NCBI GenBank assembly: GCA_001513895.1
Contig: LLKO01000014.1
Span: 372,001-436,000, forward strand
Reading direction: 5' to 3'
Length of the DNA: 64,000 bases
From: Graphilbum fragrans
Lineage: Eukaryota; Ascomycota; Sordariomycetes; Ophiostomatales; Ophiostomataceae
In this document: in pieces, positions 1 through 11,000 of the stretch
How positions within the stretch are numbered: the first letter of the stretch is position 1
Layout of the letters: each line of letters starts with the position of its first letter
Position numbers and translations under genes: made by a program
The notes under the pieces: generated by a model
Database searches by the model: none
Seen by the model: only the letters and a program-made list of their open reading frames with translations
What the model was told of the DNA's origin: nothing

Positions 1-257
1 AAGAGAGGAGCAGGGAAGAAGGCAAAGCAAGTCAGAATCTTCACGTACCAACGGCCTCATCGTAGGGCCCGGGCGCTGCTGCACGAAACATGGTGCAGGA
101 TCCGGGGGACACCAGCAGACAGCAGAAGGGAGGAAGAAGGAAGAAGCAGAGCGAGCGTTCACGGGCGGCGGAAGAGCCGGCGAGGGTGTTGTCGCAAATA
201 ACAAAAAGGGCGTCGGTCGAGTTTCGCAGTATCAGGCAGCAGCTGTCGGCGATGGTT

Positions 258-289
258 GATGCGTCGATGCGTCGCTGCGTCGATGCGTC
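258..289. repeat. Short tandem repeat, 8-bp unit GATGCGTC
   Basis: Four contiguous 8-bp units are seen: GATGCGTC, GATGCGTC, GCTGCGTC, GATGCGTC. They lie in non-coding sequence and look like a small minisatellite. No function is proposed. Confidence 0.85.
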
Positions 290-1438
290 GCTGTGCGAAT
301 GGATCGTTCGCGGCGGGAGGGGGCCGACAAGAGAGAAAGAGACAGAGGTTGTGGTGGAAGAGTGCGCGCGCAAGAGAGAGACCGAAAGATCGTGAACGGT
401 CAACGTCAGAAGATGCGGCCGTGGACAGAGGCAGAAGGCTAAAAGAGGAATGAGCGAGCGGGCCAAGGTGGAAGAGGAAGGCGCGGTTGGGAGAAGTGGG
501 TTGCAGCTATGTACATACCTGCTCTCGTGGTTCTCCTAGTGAAGGCGCTAGGCGGGAGGCTGGATGACGATGACGGCGGCCACCGCTGGCTGCTGCTGTG
601 AGGCGGTGTTTAGGGTTGAAGGACCCACCTAAATACAGGTGGGGTAGCTGGAGCTATGGGAGTAACTCGTATACACTACAGGGCATCTGCGCCGTACATT
701 ACTGGATCTGACGTGTAAGCTACATACAAGTTGGCCCGCTTTCAGGACGGAAGAGCGTCGTCGTCGCCATCCGCCGCGAGGCATGGCCGTAGGTAGCCTC
801 CGACATGGGCCAGGGAGGAACGGGGGGAAACCGCAGCAGAAAACCGATGCAAAATTCAGAAATCGCGCACAAGGTGGATTGCGTACGCACTTGGCTACGC
901 CACTGGACCAGGAGGAAGCTGATGCCTGTTGGGTCACGTGATTGCGATGCCTCCTCGTACTCGTACTCGCGTACTCAAGGATACAGATTCCCGTTCTCCA
1001 CGGTACACATAAATACAACTAGCTGCCTTTGTACAAATATCCAAGCTGTCGCCGAACCAGAGCAAGCGCGAATAGAGAGTGGGTGAAAAGAGAGGAATAC
1101 AGGCAGGCTATACAATGAGAAAAGAGAGAGGAAAACGAAGTGGACAAGACAGAACAGAAGGGAGGAAAGAAAAGCCAACACCGATAGCGAAATGCCAACC
1201 AGATCCGTGCCCGCACACCGGCCACACGGCCACAAAGCACACCCCAACGCCCTTGTCCGCTCCATCGTCCGCCGTAGAATGTCCCCCAGACCGCTCCCGT
1301 ATCATGTGTCCCTGTCCTTGTGCCATTGATCCTGCGCGTCTCCTCTGCCTGGCCGGCCGTCCGGCCCAAACGTATCTTCGTATCATAATGAATGTGGGAT
1401 AAGAGAGCAAGCGAAGTAAAACAAGAAAATGAAACGAG

Positions 1439-1454
1439 AAAAAAAAAAAAAAAA
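1439..1454. repeat. Poly-A/T homopolymer (16 nt)
   Basis: A run of 16 A on the plus strand, about 180 nt past the ATG13 stop. On the ATG13 strand it is poly-T. It may be part of the 3' flank of that gene or simple slippage sequence. Confidence 0.9.
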
Positions 1455-1636
1455 GAAAAGCTCCATCCATGCCGGTGCGAACGTTGTGCAGTCTAAAGTG
1501 TATCCGGAACAAACTGGAGGTGAGAGAAACAAAAGACGAAAGAGACAAAAGGACAAAAAGACAAAAGGACAGCAAACCAAGATCACCAAAGGCATCCAAC
1601 GTATATCAGCCACGGTCCGCCGACAAGATGGCCACT

Positions 1637-4600
1637 TCACCGCCACCCCGGGCGCACCGAGTAGGCGACGTGCTCTGAGCCGGGGCCGCCGGGACCGCCG
1701 GGACCGCTGTTCGCCGCGGATCCGGCGTTGCCTCCCGGGACGCCCACATCGCCGCCGGCATTGCTGCTCGCCGGCACAATACCCGCAGCGCCAATCGCCG
1801 CTGCCACCACGGCCACGCCACTGCGGGCTTCCTCGATGCTGCGGCGCGTGCCGGGCTCCGACATGTCGAGGAAGAAGGGGTCCTCCTCGGCTTCGCCGTC
1901 GCCGCCGCCCAAGCCCAGACTGCCGCGGCCAGAGCCGCTGTAACGGCCACCGCCCACTCCCGCTCCCGCACCACCACCGCCCACATAGGAGCTCGACACA
2001 CTGGCCCGCAGCGACATCGGCGGAGTCGGCCGGGCCTCGCTGCCACTGCCGGTGCCGGGCGTGTCGCTGCGGAGGGCGAGCGACTGGGACGCAGCGGCCG
2101 GAGCGGCAGACATCGACGTAGCTGCCGTTGCCGTTGCCGTCGTCAGAGACGTCGCCGGAGCTCCGAGTTGATGCCGGCTCATGTACCGGCGGCGGCCAAC
2201 ACTGCCCGCGGCAGCCGCCAGCGAGGCCGGCGTCACTGTGGCCTCGGAAGCCAGCGTGGGCACACGTGCTGCCGCCAGAGCAGGGGCCGGAGACGACGCC
2301 AACGACGGCCCGGCAGACGAGACCGTGGACCGGCCAGCCACGCCGCCGACCGTGCTGATAGCAGCCGAGACAGCCGTTGCCGCTGCCGCCGTCGCAGCCG
2401 TCGCAGCCGTCGAAGCCGCTGCCGCCGGAGCAGTGATGGCTGCCGGGCCAGTAGCCGCAGCCGTTGCCGTCGCCGCAGCCCCTTTGGCAGCGGCCTTGTT
2501 GCTGCTGCTCTGGTCTTGCTCCAGACGAAACAGCGCGCTGATCGCTGGCAACACACCCGAACGCTCGTCGGTGGCCACACTCATGCTGCGGCGGCTTCGG
2601 GCAGTGCCAAAGGCAGCAAGTTCCGACATATTGTCGAGGCCGTCATCGAGGCCGTCGTCCAGGCCATCGTCCTCGAGCGCGTCGCCCAGCACATCGTCGT
2701 CCAGGCCAACACGACGCCCAGCACCTCCGCCGGACACGTGCTGCAGCAGACGCGGCGACAGCGGAATGTCAATAGCAGAAATCGCAGAGCCAGCCTGGCC
2801 CCGTCGTGGCGCCTCGTCTGCCTCGCCGCCAAGGCCGCCCAGTTTCTTGGCCAGGGCTGACCGTCCACGCGCGCTGCGTCCGCTTCCCGGCGTCGTCCCC
2901 GCCGCAGCTCCTCCTGCTCTTTCCACTCCGCCTCCGTCGCCTTGCCCCTGGTACTCAATGGTGGAGTTCTCGCTCAGTTTCGACGGCACGGCTGGCGTGT
3001 GCTGCGTGTGCGGCGACATGGGCTTACCCGGCGACATCGACGTAGAGAGAGAGCCACTGCCGGTGCCGATGCCCCCACCGCCTACCGACCCGGACCCCCC
3101 GGATCCCGACACCACGGCGGGCAGCTGCATGGACATGTTGATAGAGTCGGTCAGCGCCACGTGAGACTCGCGCATCAACTGGAAACGCGACAGTTGAGCC
3201 GCTGTGCGTCGAGCGGCGTCACTGCGCCGCGTATTGCTCGGCTCGAAGCTCTGCAGCGTCTTCTTGCTGTCGAGCGCCTTGAGAAAGTCTTGGATGTTGT
3301 CTTGGTCTGTCTGGAAGGACCCGGAGCTGGCGCCGCCGATTCCGAGGCCAGCACCGCCGCTTCCGCCGCCGCTCCCGCCGATTCCAAGGCCGCCGCCGGC
3401 TTCTGCCAGCAGCCCTGATCCCGGCTGCGCCATCGACGATGCCAGACTCTGCTTGCCGCTGCTGTTCTGGTCGTCCTCGGCCCGACTGGCACCCCCATAT
3501 GACGACCGGCTGCGGCGATGCGTAAAACTGCTGCTATACCGGCTGCCTCCTCCTCCTCCTGTACTTCCATAGCCCGGGCGCGGCGACGGACTCTGGCCCG
3601 GGTCAAACAGCAGGCCGCCCGCCGTAGCTACGGATGAGCTTGCCAAGGATGTCGACACCGGCGCCGGTACCGGTGCACCTCGTAATGATGCGGCCATGCC
3701 GGCTGTGAGCGAGTGGGGGTTTCGCGCCTGCGCCAAGGCTCCGCTGAGTCCCGACGTCGGCCGAGAGCCCGACAGCGGCGACGACGGCATAGCCACGCCG
3801 CCCAGCCCCAGATCTTCCTGGGTGGTCCGCGGCGACCCCGACAGCGACCCGGCCTTGAACGGCTGGAACGACACCGATGTGCGCCGGCCCAGTCCGTCGA
3901 CGTTGCGCAGTGCCGGTGTTCCTCGCGATGTGACGGGCGACACCGACGACACATTGTGGGCTCCGGCCGCTGCTCCGGCTCCTCCTCCGGACGCCAAACG
4001 GTGATGTGTGCCGGCCGTGATCGGCAGCGAGTGTGCCGGCTCCGTCGGCGGCTGCGGTTCTGCGTTGTGTACCGACCCTGTTGGCGAGCTGGTGTCCGAC
4101 CCGGCCGGCCGGACGGCCCGTAGCGCCGAGATCGGGCTTGTTGCCATCGCCCCGGGCCCATGGAACGTTGACAGACTGCCGTATGTCTGCTGTGGCGGCG
4201 GTTGGTAGCTCCGGTCGCCCGAATCATGACGTCCGTGGAAACCAAAGCTATGCTGGTTGTGATGGCCGTGGTGGTGATGTTGGTGTTGGTGTGGCAGCGA
4301 TCCCACTTCGGCCGAGTCGCGGCGGCGTGGCTGGTGTGTCTGGTGTGTCTGATGTGTCTGATGTTGGTGCGACTGGTGTGTCTGGTGTGGCTGAGGGCCC
4401 GCTGGCTGGTAAGGAGAGTATGGCTGGTATGGCTGGTGTGCCTGGTGCGGCTGCTGATGGGCCGGCTGATTCTGATAGCCGTGTTGCCGATTGGATGGCT
4501 GGGCCGCCGACGGCAGCGACGGCTGGAAGTAGTTGTCGAGACCCATGAATCGCGAGCTCAGCAGCGACTCCGAGTCCTCAATGCGGAAGCTGCAGTCGTT

Positions 4601-5963
4601 GCGGTACGTCACTGTCGTCGAAAACCGCCCAATCGGCACTTCCAGATCACCAAACATGTAATCCGTCACCACATCGCGGCCGCCTCCACCACCTCCTCCC
4701 CCGATGCCACCTATACCACCCATGCCGCCCAGGCCGCCCAGGCCGCCCATGCCGCCGCCTCCCCCATACGTCAGTGGCTGCCGCAGGCTGTCGAAGCCGC
4801 TCGCGCCAATGCGCGCGTCGGCCTGTGCTCCCGTCAGAACCCGGCACTGCACTTTGAGCGCCGGGTGCACGCTCTTGGTCACGGCTTGCCGCGAAAATCG
4901 ATATGCCGGCAGCACGTTGGTCGTCGTGAACAGCGACCGGAAGAAGACGATGCTGCGCTTGTAGATCGTCGGCAGCGTCGGGCCAAAGTCGTCCATGACT
5001 GTCTCCGAGCTGCCGGCCCCCGACCCCGATCCAGATCCGGCCCCCGATCCGGACCCGGACCCGGACCCATCCCGGCTCTTCTCCGTGCCACCTGATAGAT
5101 TCGGGATGCACCGCAGCTCCACCTTCCAGCGCTCGAGGATAATTTCTGTCGTTCGTGTGCGGATTCTGTGGCCGTTGCCGCTGCCGCCGCTGCCGCCGCT
5201 GCCGCCGTTGTTGCCACCGCTGTCGCCGTCCGACCGGCTGCTCCCCGATTCCAGCTCGCTGTTCGACAGCTCCGACGAGTTGAGCGCCTCCAGCGCATCC
5301 GACCGCTTGCCGTTCTCGTCCGTGACCACCAACGCCTGGCCTGCTGTCAGCCGGGAGGCGTCAATGTATGTCTCGATCACCATCGGCACCGGCCGGTGCT
5401 CGAAACTGCCGCACTGCTTCCACGCCCGCAGCTCCTCCTTGAAGTCTTCCATGTCGTCGGTTTCGATTTGGAACTGGATTGTTAGCATGCGCTCGTTTGT
5501 TCGTTGCCTTCTTGTTTCATTCTTGTCTTCTTCGTTTTCACTTCTGCCCTCAACATCGGCACCTACCCATTTGTTCGTTCTCCGAGTGCGGCTGCCCGAT
5601 GGCACCACGGGTATTCGCGACTGCACAATGAGCACGGCGGCTTTGAGATAAAAGTTCTGCCAAGTTAGCTCCCCTTCTCTCTCTCTCGTCGTGCGTGGCC
5701 ACAAGGGCAGAGACGGCACCCACCTGGATGATCTGGTCAAGCTTCTTGATCGATTCGCGTGACGGCCCGCTTTGTACTGCTGGTGCTGATGCTGGCGGCA
5801 TCTCTGTCGACGGGCTGGGCAGCGGCGGCACTGTTTCAGACGCCGCTCGTGACCGGCTCGAGCTGGCGATGGCGTCTCTCGGATTGTTGGTGCGTGTGGG
5901 ATTGGTCTGCGCATTCGTGGCCGGCGACGACCCCCGCGGCGGGTGGCGAGCCTGCTGATGCAT
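1637..5963 (-). CDS. ATG13: Autophagy-related protein 13 (Atg13)
   Basis: Regulatory subunit of the Atg1 kinase complex that starts autophagosome formation. Three exons are read: 5963-5724, 5656-5567 and 5473-1637, giving 1388 residues. Introns are GT..AG, and splicing restores the family sequence around KLDQIIQ-NFYLKAAVLIVQSR-IPVVPSG and on to FQIETDD. The N-terminal HORMA-like region (about residues 70-340) includes IYKRSIVFFRSL, LPAYRF and FGDLEVPIGRFSTTV, all typical of fungal Atg13. The C-terminal 1000 residues are predicted disordered, rich in Ser/Gly/Ala/Gln with a His-Gln repeat, and end in a conserved-looking DPFFLDMSE patch. Atg13 proteins are usually shorter, so low-complexity expansion explains the size. 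Regulation by TORC1 phosphorylation is known for the family, not visible here. The start codon follows the first ATG before the conserved block. Confidence 0.95.
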
Positions 5964-8075
5964 CGTGAAGAGGTAAGAGGGGGCGCAGAGAGAGGTCGTC
6001 TATATAGAGGGCNNNNNNNNNNNNNNNNNNNNNNNNNNNNNNNNNNNNNNNNGGGGGGGGGGGGGGGGGTTATGCAGAGGGTATATGGGTGCAGATGTTG
6101 AGATATATAAAGGCAAAAATGGGTCGATATGTCGCTATGTCGATCAATATAACGTCGATGGTATATGGTATGGATTGCTCAGGCCTCCACCATCAAGCTG
6201 TGACGATGGAGGAGTTAGAGAGCCTGTCCCGCCAGATGGGAGGGGAGAGGGAGAGAAGAAAGAGGGAGAGGGCGGGAGGGAGAAGATGACAAGGCCGGGG
6301 GCTACATTCATCGAGGCATCAAGACGGCAGCCGATAGCAGCACAAGCAGACAATAGCAGAAGAGCAAACCCGATAGGAAGCCGCACAAGCAATGGCGAAA
6401 GGCGCCGCAAGACAAACGAGAGGAAGAAAGAGAGAGGGGGAGGAATGTCCAAGGCCGGGGGGGGACGGAGGGGGGATGGTCGCAAGCGTAAAGGAGGCCG
6501 AAGGACGAGGTTGATGCGAAAGGGCGAAATTGTTGTACAATGGCAGCTTGGTTGGTGTGTGGATGTGTACAAGGATATCTTAGTGGCACTATGTGGCTGC
6601 CGTGCGGTTGCGTGCGGTTGCGGTTGCGCTTTTCGGGGGAGCTGCTGCTGCTGCTCTGGGTGCTGCTGGTGACAGGTGATGGCCACTGCTGACTGGCGAC
6701 TGGAGCATGGACGACGGTGCGAGTACGAGTAAGATACAAGTACTAACGGCTAGTGCTGAGCGAGCTAGGCTACGATATGGCACTGTGCGTGGATATGCGC
6801 ACTGTCCTTAGGCAGCCCGTGTCTTACGATAGGCGGTGAGCTTCTGGTCCCGGCGATCGGGCGCTATGCTGTGGTCCTGCGAGGACGGTCCTGCGAGTTC
6901 TGCGCTGTGCTGTTTTGTTGTTGTGTTGTGTTGTCGTGCTTGTGCTGTTGTGTTGCGATGTTGTTGTGGCATCGCTGTCTAGCACAGCTCGCTCGACCCG
7001 ACGGCTTGCCTTGTTTACCGTTTGCTGGTTCATCCGGGTGCCCGATGTGCAAGGCGGCCTCGGGGGTTGTTCGCACTGTCTGCACGGTGCATACTGCTCC
7101 ATGTAGGGGCGATGTATGTACTATGATGCGGCTTTAGCACTATCCCTGTCACCTGCGCCTTTCCTCCAGCTCCAGCCCTCCGCGTTGTGCGGAGAAGAAC
7201 AAAGTGCGCAAACGCCAGGCCCTGGTCCAGATCGCCAGATAAGCAACAGGCACATTGTGTAGCATGTCGTAAGGGGGGCCTTTCCGAGGACGGCGGGAAC
7301 AGGAACACAGGCACACAGACACACAGACACGCTGCCCAAAAGATACGATAACGGCATCGCCACCACGACCACGGACGACGTCGTGCTACGACAACGGCGA
7401 GCACTCCTCGCTCCGATAGGACCAGCCGTCTGGCCGCCATCTCAGCGGATCGGCCGCCATTGGCCAGACCGCATTGGTGCGACCAGCGTGTCCATGGCGC
7501 AAGATAAGACCGGTCTCAGTCTTCAGTCGCCAATCCGGCCCGGCATCAACAAAAACAAAATGTGCTGGCACTGAGGCCAATTCCCTTTGACCAAGACCCA
7601 ATTCATCAGCCAATGCCCCGGCCAATGCCCCATCCAAGGCCACATCCAATGCTACCATCAGGGCTGCCGCCCACGTAGAAAAAGGCAGCCGACAGCCAAG
7701 CTTCCGCAGCTGCCTGCCGCATAGACTCTTACACACACATAAAGGCTGAAACGACCACAATAGGCCGCCCGTTTGTGAGATCTGACCGGACATCCCTGCA
7801 TCCCAATGCACCTTCTGGACTAGCTGTAGGCACCAGCCGCTCTGCTGTCTGCCTTGTCACAATGTCCCAACCACTGTACGAGTGTTCCTTCGGAGTATTC
7901 TGTATGTGCTCAATTCTTCCTCCTGGTACTCGTATGTGCTCAATCAATATCCCCTGTACGCCATTCTCTGTACTCTGTACTCGTACACACGCCCAACGCC
8001 GTCTAGCCAGTGCCTGTCCCAAAACGCCTGAATACAGCAATACCCACAGACACAGCAACAAATGCACTGCTCGCT
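5964..8075. other. Intergenic: ATG13 promoter side and 3' flank of the next gene
   Basis: About 2.1 kb between the ATG13 start and the end of the IBtk-like gene, both on the minus strand. It contains the assembly gap, a purine-rich tract at 6220-6480 and scattered CGAGTACGAG words near 6720. A palindromic TCTATATAGA at 5999-6008 lies 36-45 nt upstream of the ATG13 start codon and could be TATA-like, but it is too close to be sure. Open frames are short or of low complexity. No gene is supported. Confidence 0.6.
6013..6052. other. Assembly gap (40 N) followed by a poly-G run
   Basis: Forty N bases are followed directly by 17 G (6053-6069). The true sequence and length are unknown. The gap lies about 50 nt upstream of the ATG13 start, inside its probable promoter or 5' UTR, so regulatory sites for that gene may be missing. 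Confidence 0.99.
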
Positions 8076-11000
8076 CTATCGTAACGCCTCCGTCCCCTCT
8101 CCCCGGCCTCGCCGTCGACCGCCTCCGCTTCTCTCTGGCTGTGGTTGGCCTCCTTGGCCTCCCTGCCCTCCTTGCCCTCCTTGCCCATGGTCGCCGCGTC
8201 CCCGTTGTCCGCGACTCGTCTTTTTCCCTCCGCCTGCCCCCCCTCGCCCTTCTCCACCACCGCCTCCACCTCTCCGTCCTCCTCGTTCAGTTCTATCAGC
8301 GCGTCCTCGCCCCCCTGCCTCTCCTCCTTGGCCGCCGCCTCGCCGCAGCGCCTCCTCTTCCTGCGTTCGTCGGCTCTCTTGGTCCCACCACTCCTGGAAC
8401 GCCTGCTCTTGCTGGATCTCCTGGAGGCTGCGCTTCGAGACGGCCTCGCGCATGCTCTCGCGCTCCTGCTGCTGCTGCACGATAATGTCTGCCATGCTCA
8501 ACCCCAGTACCGGCTCCGCCTTTGGCGCCGGTCGGATGTACACTTTAGAGTGTGGGATGAGCGGTGCAGCTAGGGCAGCACTGCTTCCCGCGGCCGCACT
8601 CTCGGGGTGCGAAGCCGTAGTAACACCTGAAAAGCCGGAGACCGCTGCTTTAAGTGCTTTCGGTCCTTTGGCCGCCTTTGGTTCTTTTGGCTCTTTTGGC
8701 TCTTTTGGCTCTTTTGGTGCTTTTGGCGCTTTTGACGAAGCTCGCGCCTGACCTGCAAACCGCGTGTCTGGCGACGCCGCGCGCGGTACGCTTTGCTGAG
8801 CCATCTTCTTCGGCACGGCGCTCGCCCGGTCGGGGTCTTGTGGTGGGGCCAGATGCGTCGCCGGTACCGTTGCAGGCATTGGTGCTGACGTCGAGACAGC
8901 CGCCGGAGTAGGCGTCGATGTAGGCGTAGGCTGAGGAGTCGGGTCTGGCTTTGGCTGCCACGGAGACGAGCCTGCTCCTGACGGCTCAGCCCATGCTGGG
9001 CCTTTGGGTGCGCTAGACGCCTCGGCCTCTTGCTGTTGTTGTTGCTGTTGCTGCTTCTTCCGCTCTTTCTGCGACATCTTTTGGGTCTTGGACGGTGCGG
9101 CCGCCGATGCTTCAGCCAGACCCGCTGACAGCGCCGATACTCGGGGAGTCGTAGCGGCTGTTGGTACTGTCTGCGACATCTGAGGCGCCAACGGTGGATC
9201 GGTTGACTCGGTCATGATTGCACGTAGATCCAGCTTTGGCGCAGCTGCGGCCGGTGCACCCCACGGATTGGCACCACCGTCCAGCCGAGGCGGAGTAGCG
9301 GCGCCGGAGACAGTTCCAGACGTTTGCCCAGAGCCACTTGATTTGGTCACAGCTGCCCCTGTCGGCCCGGGCCGCACGAATGCCCGCTGCCGTACTGGTG
9401 TGATAGGTGGCCCTGTTAGCGGCGAGACGCTGAGAGCAGCTGGCTCCTCCTCTGGCTCGGCCTCCAGCTCAACCTCCGCTGCGTCGAGCACCCTGTTGTC
9501 CACGCCTCCGGCCTCTTCGTCTTCCATATCAAAGATGAGGTCGGCGGTTGACGCCTTGGGTCGCAACACGGGGCTAAAGGTCTCGTTGTTGCCGTTGCGG
9601 ACAGCACTGCTGCTTCTGCGCAATTTGCGGCGGACGCGGCTGGGCGTGGGGGAGGCAGCATCGTCGATGCTGCCGCGGGTCTTGGCCGAAGTGGAGATGA
9701 GAGCTGGAGTCAGAGTCAGAGCCGGGCCTGGAGTCGGAGTGGAAGTCGGGCCTGGAGCCGCCCTTCCTCCCTCGTCACGCTGAGCTGCCTTGAAGGCCAT
9801 CTCACGGACCCGACGCTGGCGCTCCTCATCGATGTCTTGAGCCAGCTCCGGGTATTTGTCAAAAAGGGCGAGCTCGGCACCGCCGCTGCGAGCATAGGGC
9901 ATCTGGGTCAGCTGGTTTTCGCGGACGGCGGCATCAAGGTCCAGCAGCAAGTCGGCGTCTAGGTCGTCGAGGAGGTGGTTCTCCAGCATAGTCTCCATCT
10001 GCCAGCAGAGGTAGGCGAGGCCCGCGGTCTTGAAAGCGCGTACACCACACGCACTGATGGTATTAAGCAGCGGCGCCACGTTGCGCGTTGTGGTGAACCG
10101 GCCCATCACCAGCTGGCAGATCTGTGCCAAACGGTCCAGCATCAGCTCGTTGGCGATGCCGAGAACCTCTAGCACAAGATCGAGGAGGTGGAGGAGCGGA
10201 TCTGCGTCTGTTCCACTGCCTCCCTTGCCTCTGCTGCCTCCGTGGCTGCCTCCGTGGCTGCCTCCGTGGCTGCCTCCTGTGTGTTTACCAGCCCCCTCAA
10301 CCACGCTCTCAAAGAGCTCCGGCCCGGTGTCTGCGTAGAGGTGCCGCAGCACAAAGCCAAATGCGTCCGCGTCCATATGCCGCAAATCCAATCGCACCGG
10401 CGTCCCCACTGCAGTTGCCCGGGCACGCCGCTCGGCCATCCATGCGCCCCCGGAGCGGCCCTGGAACAGCCCCTCGAACCACGGACACCGCTGGCACAAA
10501 AAGGCACTGTGCACAGTCACTTGGCAGCCGTTACGCAGCTCCACCACCGCGTCGCCGTCTTCGAAAAATCGAACGTCGCCCACGGCCTGTGCAAAATCGC
10601 TGTCCATGCTGCGCTTTGCCACCGTCTGCACGCGCGCTGCCGCTTCCAGCTGCCCCATGCCCAGCCGTGTCGCCACCCGCATCACTTCCACCCGCACCTG
10701 GCGATACCGGTAAGCCAGCGGCGGCGCCTGTCGCGTGTAATTCCACGCCGGAATCACCCGATCTTCGTAGAGGAAGTGCACCACGTTCAGCAAACTCAGG
10801 AGGTCTAGTTTTGCAAACGTGACCACAATTGTCCCCTCCTCGGCTGCTTCTTCGTCTTCTTGCGTCTTCTCGCTCTCCTCCATCCCCCCAATGGTACATA
10901 TCTCGGCCACCTCCACGGCCTGGCCGCTCTGCCGAAACTGCGACAGTGCCTCCCGCAGCACACGGCTTCGCGCTGCCAGCAGCCAGCTGTGCACAGGGAT

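Larger units (their letters stand above)
1..1636. other. Intergenic sequence downstream of ATG13
   Basis: This stretch lies past the ATG13 stop. Open frames here overlap on both strands, are of low complexity (Arg/Lys/Glu or Ser/Leu rich) and resemble no family I know. Purine-rich tracts (1080-1180, 1410-1580), a 16-A run at 1439-1454 and CGTACTCG words near 955-977 can be seen. It probably holds the ATG13 3' UTR and flanking DNA. I see no convincing gene. Confidence 0.6.

Noticed and set aside
2181..3164. 327-codon open frame on the plus strand
   Set aside because: Antisense to the low-complexity part of ATG13, Ala/Pro/Arg-rich, no domain.
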